From: Cercis canadensis
Taxonomy: Eukaryota; Streptophyta; Magnoliopsida; Fabales; Fabaceae
DNA length: 64,000 nt
Assembly (NCBI GenBank): GCA_003255065.1
Contig: QAOA01001143.1
Span: 146,358-210,357, forward strand
Reading direction: 5' to 3'
Made by a program: the position numbers and the translations under genes. Below, piece after piece: positions 1 to 12,200 of this stretch (within the stretch, counting starts at the first letter, position 1; the number at the start of each line of letters is the position of its first letter). A model generated the notes under the pieces. It ran no database searches, was not told where the DNA came from, and worked only from the letters and a program-made list of their open reading frames with translations.

Positions 1-3000
1 ATAAAACTTTGCACCTTTATGAAGAAAAGAAACAATAATGTCAGAATATACATACAGTAAAACTCATGATCTGACAAGATAATTAGACACAATAGTACTA
101 GTATTTGTAAATCAAATAAAAAACTATCAGTTACTTGTCAGTTCTGCGAGGATTGGCAATTGTTACCATTGCACCATCTTCTTCAGCTGCTTCCTCTGCA
201 ATCTGTTGATCAAGAATTTCTTGCATTTCAACAACCCTAGAGTACAATGACAAAAGAAAGAAAAGATTATATTAATTTGAGTCAGAATAAACTGAAGAAA
301 CAAACCAGTTAAAAGATAATATTTCCTTATTAAGCAAAAAACAGTAATATTTCCTCGTGTCACCCACATGATATTTTTGAATAAGTCTATGAGAAATAAA
401 ATCATCCTTGGGCCTTCTCCTAACAACTTAAACTTTTGGGAGAAGTAGTCATGAATTTGACCCTTGGTGCCCTCATTTCTCATAATTAAATTAAATTTCA
501 GTACAAGGTGAAAGTTGGAGTGGTGCATTGTCCATGCTTCAGGTCCAAAGGACTTTGGCATGCGGGGTGTGTTAGATATAAAACCACTATTGTGCCTTCT
601 CCTAACAGCTTAAGCTTTTGGGAGAGTTGGTTTCTTGATAAAGTCCAATATAAAAATGTAAATCTATAAAATTGAAAGGATGAATGAAATTGACACAAAC
701 AATTACATCTAATTTGGCAAAACATATATTCTTAAGTAAAACAAGGATTTCATATAACTTGTTCAAAAACATATTTATTCATACAATAAATATGAAAATG
801 AGCAACACAGAGAACATTTTCCACATGAAAATAGCATCTAATTAAATTCTGATAACTTTGGAAGCATGGAATAATAGTATATTATATATTGTACAAATTA
901 GCTTGATACATTTGACCTCAACCTTTAATAATTTTAAAAATAATTAACAGTATTTATGCATATGAATCTCTTTTATTGCATTCATTTTACTCTCAGGATG
1001 TTTGGCTTCATAGCATGGAATAGCAGGAATATTGTACAATATATGGTAAGTGAGAAAAAGAAGAAAAAAAGAAAATGCAACTGCCTGTCAACAACATACC
1101 TTAAAGCACGAACCAAAGTCTGTGGGCTGCAAAAAAGGTGGGGAAGAACAAATACACAAAAGGAAAAGAAATAAGAAATTACAAATCACATTGCAATCAA
1201 AGCACATAACTTCATGTAAACCAGAGCAATGAAGCCAAATTTGTTAAGGATGGATTGCAAATGGCAGGTCTTGCATTTTAATTCCTTCGTCTTTATTCTC
1301 TTACCAAGCAAGCAAGGTTCAATCCTCCCACGTTCATTCCCAACAAGCCCACCATAAGACCATCTCAAACAAATTAGGGCGAGCTTGGCCTAAACATGTG
1401 ATGTTATGTTCTAATGGTGACACTTCTGTTTGTTATATTTATTATAATAACTATTTTTTATACAAAAGTGGAAACAAAATGTCTTAATATCTCATGGATA
1501 GTGGACAGAGTGACCAGAGACTTGAAATGTTTTCTCGCTTTGGCTTGGCCTTAGGCTTGGTCCTAGAAGTTCCAGCCCAAGGTTGGGCTGAGCCAACTTC
1601 AAGTTTAATAAAAAAGTCAATGCTCCAAGGCAATTGTCACCCAAAACTGTGACACTCCTATAACCAACAGAAAATCTAACTTTTTCAGATATAAACATTC
1701 TCAATTGATACTAGCCGAGTAAGAAAAGCAGTTTCAAAGGCAAAAACGCAAATGTGATTGCAAAATATAAATGAAAATTTCAATGAGCTATTCATGTACT
1801 AAACAACATACCTTTCTTTAGAAAGTTTATAGAAATTTGAAACATGGCCCCATAATGTCTTCTCAAAGGTCTCCCAGCTTTGATCTACATCTTCAAAATA
1901 TTCTCTGAGACACATGCCATGATTAAGATGAGGAAAAATAGGTTCTTAGCCAGAAACTACATAAAAAGCATGAAGCAAAAAAAAATCATTCATTGCAAAT
2001 GTTAACCATTTTAGTAGTCATCTTCCAAAGAGTTACTTTCAAGTTCCAAAAGCCCACAACGCAGTTCAAAGAGTAAAATCATCATCCTTGACCCGTGATT
2101 TCTGTTAGGGATATATACTAAAAACCATTCCCGTGCCTTCTCCTAAGGCTGAAGCTTTTGGGATAGTTGGTTTCTTGACAAGGAATCGAAGACTATTTGA
2201 CAAAGTGGTTCAATCCTTGTAGCACCCATTTTTCTAGATTAAAATTAAATTTCAGCACAAGGCCAGGATGCCCTATGCTTTGTCCATACTTTGAGCCCAA
2301 AGAGCTTTTGCATTCTGGGGTGTGTTAGAGATATAAATTAAAAACCGTCTTGGGCCTTCCCCTAAAAGATTAAGCTTTTGGGAAGGCTGATTTCCTTGAC
2401 AATTTCAATCAATGCTTGATCAAAAAGGATTATTGGCCAATAAGCTTGATCAAGGAATGATGTCTTTAGTGATGATTGAATTGGTTATTAATTTCAAATT
2501 AACNTGTGTTAGAGATATAAATTAAAAACCGTCTTGGGCCTTCCCGTAAAAGATTAAGCTTTTGGGAAGGCTGATTTCCTTGACAATTTCAATCAATGCT
2601 TGATCAAAAAGGATTATTGGCCAATAAGCTTGATCAAGGAATGATGTCTTTAGTGATGATTGAATTGGTTATTAATTTCAAATTAACAAGCCAACAACAC
2701 TTATAAATAGTTGCCTGATATAAAACTAAAAAAAAATATGTAGGAGAATGGAAAATTGGATTAATTATTGTTTTACAAGTTTTCCAGCAAAATGGCACAT
2801 GCTTTTGATGGCTTCAAGTGTTTCGGCATAAAATAGTTCCCTTATAGGTATTTCACTTAATTTCAGTTTTGTGCTGAGTGGCAAATTATAACAGTATAAC
2901 TATTGGCAATTCTCACATAATAAGTTCATTTTCAGTACAGCACAATTAGTTATAGTTTCAAAGAGTTGTATGCCTCTCTGGGCTTGACAACACAATGCAT

Positions 3001-6000
3001 ATATTAGCATACATACAAAAGGTGAATAAGATATCCTCCAACATTGAATGATATTCTTCTCAAATTTCCAAGTTTTAAAACACACTCTGTAACCCTAAAG
3101 CAACCATTTAGGATTTATGAATCTGTCCTATACAGGGAATCAGTAAAAAAAACCCATAGAACACACCAATTGGCCATACAGAAAACTCAAAGTTTGTCCT
3201 AGTAGAACCACAGACAAGGAATTTTGGTTGGGTTTTCTGTCATGCATGCAACCAGGCATAATAAAAATTTTATGTGAGACTTTCATTTCCTCAATTTAGT
3301 CTTCTCTACTACCAGAAATCTTTTCTCTTAACTGATTAACAAAACTGGTGGGTCACTGTATAGGTAATTGGAAAAAGGGGGTGGTGGTGGTGGTGGTGGT
3401 GGTTGGAACTCATCACAAAATCAAAGGCAGCCAACTCCACTTAAGAAACTACAGACCTTAATCGGCCAACCTCTTCCTTGTGAGACCCTGCAGCTGCTAA
3501 TGCAAACCTCCGCTTCCCATCCAAAGCTGTTAACCTCTGAAACAAATTGAAGATGGGCAAAAGGGAAAATGAGACTTCAAATTCACTACATAGACACGCA
3601 ACACACACACAAGATATCAAGTGAGAGGAGCAAATCCTAACCATTAAATCTCACATGAGAGGTTAGAATTAAAAGACCACTTAAAGGTAGAGGTGAACAT
3701 GGTGGGTTGAATCTCAACTTGAACCCGACCTGACCAAGATCATATGACCACTTAAAATAGTCACATGATTTGGTATTTTAATTTTGATCATTAATACAAG
3801 ATTCAATGGTCAATATTAGACCCTCTCACCTCTCATGACAGACACTTCTCTCATTTGATATGTTCTTATATATATATGTATGCATGTATGTGTATGAACC
3901 TATGTGTGTGTGTAAATAATTATATGCATAGACAAGCATTACCACATTATCACATTACGAGTAAATTAAGCAATACCTCATAAGTATTAACAAGTTCTTT
4001 CTCATCACTCAAAGAATCCCGAGCCTCAGCTGCCTCAACAGAGATAGACATCATACCCTCAACATCCTATCAGAAGACCAAGAAGTTAAATGGAGAAAAA
4101 CATAAAGCAAAGCAGGATAATTTCCCAGTTGTGACTAGGTTGCAAACATGTTTAGTCAAAATTGGGACAAAATGACCAACAGTCTGCTGCTTGTATCTGT
4201 CTAATTCCCATTCTAAAGAGCTTGCAAGATCAATTACACTATGAATTTTCAATATAGTACAGCAGCATTTTAGTGAGATTGCATCTGCACTATATCCATG
4301 ATTCAACAGAAGACAGAGTGAGAGGGAACAGCAACTCCTCGTAATATGAGCAGAAAACAAGCCCAATATGCAGAAAGGAGGGGCAAAGGGGAGAGTTTAA
4401 AATAGTAATTCCAGAACCATTTAGAGATAAAAGGTGCCCACAGATTCCCTCTTTGATCATGATAAAAGTCTATAAAACAACAACGGAAAAATTACCTTCA
4501 AGGTTGTGTTTAGGTTATTTCTTGCATTGCTAAGGAGCTTTATCTGGTCATGGTTTTCAATTAATGTTTGGCATTCCTGACAAAATCTGATGCACCAAGA
4601 AAATCAAATTGAGTTCAAAGTAAAAGATATCAATATTGCAAGTTTATGCAAAACAAATCAACCACCCTGTAAGAAGTCAAAACATTATCAGTCTATCTCA
4701 TAAGTAACATACTTTTCAATGGAAACAAAGTTTTCACGGATCTGGTTTACTGTCTTCTGAGATAAGAAGAGGGATTTCAGTCCTGCCTGTGCCTGCTCAA
4801 CCTGCAGTCAAGAGTGTTTTTCATCCATAGCACAATAATATATCAGATTATGATGCCCAAGTTTATTCAATATTAGGTGGTACAGAATGTTCAAGGCAAT
4901 GCATGTTCAATGGGCTAGACTTAATCATGACACAACAATCTCCCAAAAGTCTATAAAACATGCCATCTGCTGTGCCATCGGAGTACTTGCATCCCTTTTC
5001 ATTTTGCTGTATGCAATATTGTCTGCATGAGCTACTTCTCTAGAACAGAAACGGTATATATTTTGGACTACTAAAGTCTCCAAAATATGTGCCCAATTGA
5101 AAGGAGTATCCCTAATATGGATGTCCTACTTAGATTTCCATTTTGTGAGGACAACAGCATGTGGAAACATTTACAGCAAACAATCAGAAAGGAAGGCATA
5201 TGGTCATTATCACTAAGGGTTGTTTGTGTAAACTGGATGGTGAAACCAATAATCATTTGCTTATTCATTGTCCAGTTGCTATAAATCATTGGCATTCTGA
5301 CCACTTCATTTTGATATGTGACAGTTTATACCCAAAAATGTCAAGGAGTTGCTGTCTGTGGGGCAGAAAGGCTTTCAAAACCAAGATTTGGAGCGTTGTT
5401 CCTGGTTTTACTGTAACTCTGGTGTTAAAGCACAACAAGAGGATGTTTCAAAGGGTTGAGGGCTCTACTATCAAAATTAACGGCACTTTTCAGAATTCCT
5501 TGTTTGGTTGGGCTTCTATCCACCATCCTTTGTTTATGGAAGGGGATTTCAGAAATTGTCTAGATTCTTTACATTTCCTACGTATTTTCATTTTATTAGT
5601 AAGCTTTTATTTACTTATCAAGGAGGGAGGGAAATTTTGGTCTTGTATATCCTAGGATAATGTCCTAATGAATTCCCTGTACTATGTTAGAGATATAAAA
5701 ATTATTCTTGCTCCCTTACTTAACAACTTGAGCTTTTAAATTAAGTGGTAGCCTTGTTGATCAAGTAGTCTAGAATTTGATTCCTCTTGGCCAAATCTTG
5801 AAATAGAAGTTTCAAAAAAATTAGTGTTTAGTTTCAGTACAAGATAGTTATAAGCTTTACTTTGTCTGTATTCTAAATCAAGTGAGCTTTCTTGTCATGG
5901 GACATGCTAGAGTTACAAAACCATTCTTGGGCCCCAGCCCAACTGCTCAAATTTTTTAATGATGCGGTTCTTTGATAAGTTAGGATCATGATGGTATTTT

Positions 6001-6756
6001 GTTTCCATAGATTGGTGGAGAACACTGTCTTTGTAAGCAAAGCAACCTACTAATCATCTTAATTAATTCTTTCTAACAACATAACTTGTTTTACAGGTGA
6101 AAACTCCAGTCCTAGACTTCTAATTTCTCTGAAAACAATATAACTTGTTTTTCCTTCAAGAATTTGTATGCCAAAAGTTCCAAGTGCTTTGTATAAATGG
6201 AACCTGATTAAACCTTAGCAACTTCCTCAAATATACAGATGATCCATATTCTAGACATTTTATGCAAAAGCGCAGAATCTCGATACAACAAGAATAATTC
6301 AATGATTTAGTTAAGGTTGACAACTACTAAAGGTTTAAAATTTTCACATAACTTTCTATTCAAACATCTGATTACTGTAGTCATTGAAACATTACCTGCT
6401 CTGCTACCATTGTACTAAGCTGTGCATCATTTGCCTGATAACAAAGCAAATAAGAAAACACTTAGAATTGGCAAAACCTATAATTTTGTATAAACAGTAG
6501 TATGGAAATGTGCAAAAAGGGGTTCCAATGGCTTAAAATGGAGCTCAAAATCCCTTAATACTGAATCGGCAACTCAAGCACACCCACATCAAATTACTAA
6601 AAACTTAATTGAATTGAATCCGCACACCTGTTGGCGTGAAATGTAATCGGCCTTGATGGATGAAATCGACTGTAGAAGCTCCGGAAGAGGTAACAGCTTT
6701 GCGACCTCACGAACTGCAGCTTCCTTTGCTTCGACACCAAGATCCTCCACCATCAT
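1..6756 (-). CDS. SEC6: Exocyst complex subunit SEC6 (5' part, runs off left edge)
   Basis: SEC6 is a core subunit of the octameric exocyst, which tethers secretory vesicles to the plasma membrane before fusion. Coding exons on the minus strand, in reading order: 6756-6628, 6434-6396, 4801-4713, 4586-4496, 4066-3977, 3536-3457, 1904-1812, 1126-1100 and 236-135. They total 740 nt (246 codons plus 2 nt), and all junctions are GT-AG. The protein opens MMVEDLGVEAKEAAVREVAK, matching plant SEC6 from memory, and the visible part reaches about residue 247 (IANPRRTDK), roughly the N-terminal third of a protein of about 750 residues. It is helical and coiled-coil-like (LLSNARNNLNTTLKDVEGMM; ALDGKRRFALAAAGS). 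The start is the first ATG of the second transcript exon, lying directly against the splice acceptor. Introns carry a LINE remnant and a repeat family. The rest of the gene lies left of the window. Confidence 0.95.
404..660. repeat. Dispersed intron repeat, copy 1 (composite with terminal direct repeats)
   Basis: Two direct copies of a motif resembling GCCTTCTCCTAACAGCTTAA followed by GCTTTTGGGA lie at about 409-441 and 593-628. Between them is a stretch beginning TTTCAGTACAAGG and ending near GCATGCGGGGTGTGTTAGA. The same composite recurs twice more inside SEC6 introns. The class is unknown; terminal direct repeats starting with TG suggest a small LTR-type (TRIM-like) or partially dimerised element. 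Confidence 0.6.
2103..2420. repeat. Dispersed intron repeat, copy 2
   Basis: Same composite as at 404-660 and in the same orientation. A TGTTAGGGATATA/AAGCTTTTGGGA block lies near 2104-2165, TTTCAGCACAAGG near 2251, and GGGGTGTGTTAGAGATATAA leads into a second AAGCTTTTGGGAAGG block near 2317-2384. It lies in a SEC6 intron. Its right half is repeated again after the N at 2504. Confidence 0.6.
2321..2687. repeat. Near-perfect 183-bp tandem duplication split by one N
   Basis: Bases 2321-2503 and 2505-2687 are the same sequence with about one substitution, separated by a single N at 2504. An exact repeat abutting an N suggests two overlapping contig ends placed side by side. It is intronic, so the SEC6 protein is unaffected. 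Confidence 0.85.
3377..3402. repeat. (GGT)n microsatellite
   Basis: A GGT/TGG trinucleotide run of about 8 units lies in a SEC6 intron. It is a simple sequence repeat, and the polyglycine reading it gives is an artefact. Confidence 0.9.
5071..5655 (+). mobile_element. LINE (non-LTR retrotransposon) 3'-end remnant
   Basis: Plus-strand translation (frame of 5161-5655) shows a zinc-binding reverse-transcriptase tail: CLCKLDGETNNHLLIHCPVA, then a W. This matches the zf-RVT pattern C-x2-C...HLL-x-HC-x-A...W seen at the C-terminus of plant LINE ORF2. It is followed by IWSVVPGF...NKRMFQRVEGS, equivalent to the usual IW...W-x-ERN-R-F region, and by FQNSLFGW. There is no RT or endonuclease domain in the window, so this is a 5'-truncated dead copy. 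It sits in a SEC6 intron in antisense orientation to the gene. Confidence 0.75.
5684..5990. repeat. Dispersed intron repeat, copy 3
   Basis: Third, more diverged copy of the composite at 404-660. TGTTAGAGATATAAA is near 5684, a TTGAGCTTTTAAATTAAGTGG block follows, then TTTCAGTACAAGA near 5840 and a second CATGCTAGAG...TTGGGCCCC block near 5904-5960. It starts about 30 bp after the LINE reading frame ends, so it may be linked to LINE 3' sequence. Confidence 0.5.
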
Positions 6757-7440
6757 CTTGTACAAACAACAATACAGAAATTTCTCACTTCCAAGGATTC
6801 ACAGGTATTGAGTATAAACACAAAATTCACAAATAATTATATATGCTAGGCACCCGAAATGAATCGAACTCAAATTCAGCTCAAATTTGATTGAATTTCT
6901 TTGAACAAATGTGAAATGGCCAAGGCTAGAATGCACATCAACTATAATCTGCACCGGTGCACATTGCTGTTAATTTTGCATGTCAAGCATCTGATAATCC
7001 AGCTGGTGTTATCAACGGTTGTGGAGCTCCCATAGGTAACTAATATTAGAGCTGGGAAACGGGCCGGTTGGGCCACAGGCCAGCATATTGCTAGCCCGAC
7101 ACGGCCCTCCACGAGCTGCAGGCTTTTTTTTTTGTGCTAATTTGTGTTGTATTTTGGGAGAGGATGAAAACATTCTGACTGACCAAAATGCAACAATTAA
7201 CAACAACAAAGTCGTCTTTCATTTATCTTAACATCAACACTTATAACAATATCTTAAGAAAATTCCAATATATTTAAGAGACTTCAAATATTTAAAATCT
7301 TAAATAAATTCAAATAGCTAGAAAAATTACCTGCTCAACTGAAAATAGAGAAGGAGAGGCAGAGATCGAAAGCGGCGATGGGTGAGAGTGGAGAGAGGGA
7401 GAAGCCGAGACCAAGTGGCTGGAGTTAGCTCAGTTCAGTG
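6757..7440 (-). promoter_or_regulatory. SEC6: SEC6 5'UTR exon and leader intron
   Basis: A GT donor on the minus strand at 7330-7329 (CAG before GTAATT) and the AG acceptor touching the SEC6 ATG at 6758-6757 define a leader intron of about 574 bp. The upstream untranslated exon runs from 7331 to about 7440 and contains GA-rich sequence typical of plant leaders. The leader intron contains a short GC-rich repeat (7040-7130). The transcription start is not resolved. The call is inferred from splice signals only. Confidence 0.6.
7040..7130. mobile_element. GC-rich transposon-end-like fragment
   Basis: A short island (TAGAGCTGGGAAACGGGCCG onward, with GGCC/CCCGACACGGCCC blocks) stands out sharply from AT-rich flanks. 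TAGAGCTGG-AAACGGGCC-type termini are common in plant non-autonomous DNA elements, possibly hAT. No second end was identified. Confidence 0.35.
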
Positions 7441-9252
7441 AAATTCCCAATTGGAAATTTGAAATGAGAAAAAGAAAACAAATTCAAAATCGGGAAAAGT
7501 AGAAGAATTGAATCACCTTTATAGGATCCTCCAATGGGAAATCCTTCTGGTAGTCTAGAGATTTGCACCCAATGTGTCGTTAGTTGCACAAATTCCAGCT
7601 CTAAGAACAACTGGGGAAATTGCAATTATTAGAAAAGTTCAAACTCAAATTTTTGAAGATTGTCGCATCCATTGGTATCTCTACAATCAAGTCCCTCTCC
7701 AAAAACTGTTATGCATCCATTCTGATACTTGCCTTTTAAGGGCATCTTTCAAAATTCGTAGTTTACCATTAGAGTGTCCCCCAACCAACAAAGGTTGGAC
7801 TCAGTGAAAAGAGCTCTAAGTAAGTGGTCTCAAGTTCGAGCCTTTATGAATGCAGTAAATTTTTTTGAAAGAGATCTCCATTTTAATAGCGCCTGACCGT
7901 AACTCAAAGGATTAATTCTAGGCAATGCTCATAGATACCTTAAGAAACCAAAATAAAGAATGTCTCCCCAACAACATTGAATTTTAACATTTACTTTACT
8001 GATAAAAATTAAAATATTTAACATGAAAAATATTCTAGTGATATTTGTGAATATGATTTTTTTTCTTGCCATGTGAATATGATTAATATATGATAAAAAG
8101 GAATTCAAATAACAAATTGACTGTAAATATTCGATGCAAAAGAACCATCATGGATACGACTTTTTTTTATTTGGGGGGTGACAAAATGACAATAGTTTTC
8201 TCTATTTTAGTTTTCTTACTATTTAATATTTATATATGTATGATTGATTAAAAACAAAACAATTCAATAAGAAAGAAAAAATTTGGAAACCCGCGATATG
8301 GAGGAGAGGCTAAGAAGTCATTGACACTTCCAGTATAAGGAGATTACGGTCTTATGTGCATAAGTATAGTATTATTAATTTATTCATCAAATATATTAAC
8401 TACGTAGATTATTTCTTAAGTAAAGAACAATAAAATTCGGCTTAAAAGTTAAAACTATATCAAAAACTGTTTATTACACCGTATAAATTGCATGATCTTG
8501 CTATGCTTTTAATTGTGTAGTTTTTCCTTAAGCAAAATCATTTCATTACATTATCTGATCACCAATATCTCGAAGGATTTAAATTTACGCCAAGAATTCA
8601 TTGGCAACCACTTCTGATTAATTTAAATTTAAAATTAAGAGTCAATGGGCATGAAGCATTCTACCATACACTCTAGGCCACAAGCACCATCATCTTGACA
8701 AGTGAATGAGGGTATGACTCTTCTGAACATAGCACAAACATGAGCTACTTGGGAAAATGAAAAATTTGATAATTAATCTAAACAGGGAGTTACATTATTC
8801 ACTTTCTTTGGCGACCAAATCAATAATTATATGACTATGGTGATACAATCAAAAAACCATCAATCTATAACTGTGACAACAGCACATAGTTTGCAGTAAC
8901 ACCAGCGTACCAGAGGAGGGAGGAAAAAACCATCTAGGAATTTCCCCGAGCGGGTAGAAACAAACAAGGAGACACCATTCTCCATATTAGAAAATATTGG
9001 ATGAAAAACAATCTGCTAAAATTTTTCTGATCATGTCCTGACAACTACCTTTTCTAAGGGCTTTTAACAACAGTCGTTGTGAATGCAGCAGATACTGCAA
9101 GAAATTGTCGAAGTGCAAAGAGCCAAAACCCTGCCCTGCAATATAAAGGCAGTCTTGTGTACATTGATGAAAGGATCAGGCACTGCAAGAAGCTGACCGC
9201 GTGAAAAGTTTTGAAAATCACTGATGAGATATCAAAAGAATCTTATATCTTC
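7441..9252. other. Spacer between SEC6 promoter and SEC31 3' end
   Basis: AT-rich spacer holding the SEC6 promoter (right of about 7440 as read on the minus strand) and the SEC31 3' untranslated region (from 9252 leftward for an unknown distance). Short open frames near 7574-7807 lack family resemblance. No RNA gene or intact mobile element was recognised. Confidence 0.5.
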
Positions 9253-12200
9253 TTAACTTAATCTCACACTCTGCCTTGTCTTGATCATTCGTTTGAGTGA
9301 ACCTAACCAGGACTGACATTCATCCCATTCGGTAGTAGTAAGAAGTACCTGCAACACAAAGAACAGCCAGATTGTAAATGTTATTAGTGTTATCAACAAA
9401 CTTATGTAAATATATTAATTTTTGTTTATTTTACCTGAATTTGTAGGGCAGTACCAAAATCACCATTGTCTAATGCCTGACAGAGCTGAAGAAGCTTATC
9501 AGCAGCATTTTTAGAGATGTCCCCACTGTTCAGTTTGGCAATCAATCCACCAAGTTTCCTTGAGTTATCCTCTATCTCCCGCTTCTTAGCTGCATTTGCA
9601 CGTGAACCTCCTAGTGCTTCTGATGTCTCGTTGAAAAGCCTTGTTAACGTTGTGACAATAGGCCTCTGGTGCACTGGCAGACACAATCGAAGCAAGCAAA
9701 ACCCAAAAAGGAAATAAGTTTACCAAATGCAAACACAAATGACTTTATTAGCACAAAAAATTATACAATGTCAAACAGACTGCTTTCTTTTTTAAAACAA
9801 AGTCATGTTGATGATAAAATTTTATAATGGTATAAACAGATGAACAAAGCATCTAAGCACTTCAACAACAAAAGTGCTGGAACTATACAACACCACCAAG
9901 AACTGATGCGAGTCATAAAACTACCATTGGAAAAGGAAAGAGAAGAAAACCAGCAAAGTGATATTTTGAATCTATAGCATGGCATACCAATCATAACCCA
10001 AAGCTGCTTTTTCCATATATTTGCATTATGCAAAGAAATTTGACCATGTTCAGTTCATTAAACTGTCCTTTAATATTCAGGACAGACAGATTCAAGTTTT
10101 TGGCATTTGTCTATACATGAACATATTCGCATAGCAGATCTATCACTATCATTGATGAAATAAATAATTCCCTTTGACCATGGTGGCCCTTCAACCCAAG
10201 CAAAGAACAAAAGACTACCAAAAGCAAGACCACAGTAGTACTAGACTTTCCTTAATATATTCAGAAAACCAGTAGTATCATAAAAGCCACATAGAGACCC
10301 TAAATTTTGAGATCTTCTCAGTAAAATGCAAATTTTCCAGCTGGAAAAGGAAAAAACTTACCAGGTACATTTGAAGTATCAGCTGTCTGCACAGTAGGTG
10401 GTGGAGCTGCTGGTGTAGAAGCTGGTTGTACAGGTGCTGCCTGAGGAGGACTGGGGGGTTGCATTGGTCCCATCCCAGGTCTTTGGACAACTCCAGGGTT
10501 GGGAACTGGTGTGAATCCCCTTGGGTTTGGGGTTGGTGCCACAACCTGTGACAATTTCGGGCCAGGAACTGGACCCAGTTGTGATGAAGCAGGACCCAAA
10601 GGTGTAGGTTGGTAAGGTGGATTGGCAGTTCCCTGAATTATAGAAAGCCATGTAATCAATATCTAGCAGCAACAAATACTTGGTAATATTAAATTTGAGA
10701 TAAAGAATATATACTGACAGGATACAACTGAGAACCCAAAGTAGGCGGCTGTGTATATATCTCAGCATTTTTTAGCATAGTAGGAGTTGAGGGAACAAAA
10801 GGTCTCACAGGATGCTGACTGACTGAAGCAGCTGGGAAGTTCGGCTACGAGAAAGAAAACAATTAAAAATGAAAACAACAAAAGAATATGTATCAGAAAG
10901 AATTCCAATTCAAGATAATGACATTAAAATTACTCAGCTGTAAATAAGGTACCACTACTTCACCACACATAACAGCTATAGAAGGAGGTAACTACAAAAA
11001 TAAAACTCAAAATCTTACACAATAAGGGATCTGCTACTAAAGCCTATTTAAAAATAATAAAATGTAAAACACAAAAAAAAGTGAACTGATCCAAAGAAAA
11101 CATGCATACCTCCATTTATTAGCAAAGTGATCAAATTTCAACTAAGGTAATTGTATCTCAATATGACATGGTTACTGCACCTTGAGTTACTACTTGCATC
11201 CCAAAACAACCATCTTGCTATTTGCAATCACCCACACCAAGGCATAATTAGGACATAATATACTAATTTCTGTAGCATTTCAACACTAAATTAGCCAAAG
11301 GTAAGGTGTTTTATGGAAAAAGAACTATTTTTAAGTTTTGATTAAATTAGACCTCTCTACTTACAATTTGTTTAGTATCTTCTATTAAGTGCAATTAATT
11401 GTAATTTCATACTAACATTATAGAAGCCCTTTTTTATTTCCCCAAAAACACTAAAGCAGATAATCTGTTATTCACTCATGGAAAGCTTCATCCAGATTAA
11501 GCTAGAACTGTTTCTTTTGATGACATATTACATGATATACCTGCGGAACCTGGGGAGCCTGAGCTGGCTGTGTTGGAAGAAACATATTAGGTGGTTGACC
11601 AGGCTGATAAGGGGCAGAACCAGCATATCCTCTTCCATATGAAGGATCAAAAGGCTGTTGATAATTTTCCTCATACGGACTTCCCGAAATACTATGCTGC
11701 ACTTGAGTTGTAGCTGATTCCTAAGCAGTAAGAAAAATTACAAGAATTATTTTTAATTGCAGAAATGTTTTGCACCAAAAAGATAATGTAAAGAACGAAG
11801 GCAAAATTAATACCGGATAGTAATTTCTATTGTAATTGGAATTATCAGCCACATATAAGGATCCACTTTGTAATTGAGAATTTTCAAAAGCAGTAGTCTT
11901 GAAGTCTTTCTCTGCAACCATAAAAAATAAATAAATAAATAAATAAATAAAAAATTAAGAGGGGTAAATGAAAAGTAGAAGCAGAAAGCTTTGAATATTG
12001 AAGCAACAAAGAGAATAGTAGACAACTGGAAACACAAACACACAAGACACAAATAAATTTAATTGAATAAAAAGCATAAAAGAGAGATTTTCACTCCATA
12101 AGCTTTTTATGGCCAAAAAACAAGTCCATAATCTTCTAATATCAATATAATTACAGGGATTCTATGGTACCACATGAGTATGCCATACCACACTGACGTG

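Noticed and set aside
7574-7807. Plus-strand 77-codon frame in the SEC6-SEC31 spacer
   Set aside because: No recognisable motif, no splice-supported extension, near repeat-like sequence.
10278-10768. Overlapping open frames with Pro/Gln/Ser-rich translations in other minus-strand frames
   Set aside because: Shadow frames of the proline-rich SEC31 exon 10632-10362; only the frame giving [18 protein letters not shown] joins to flanking exons.
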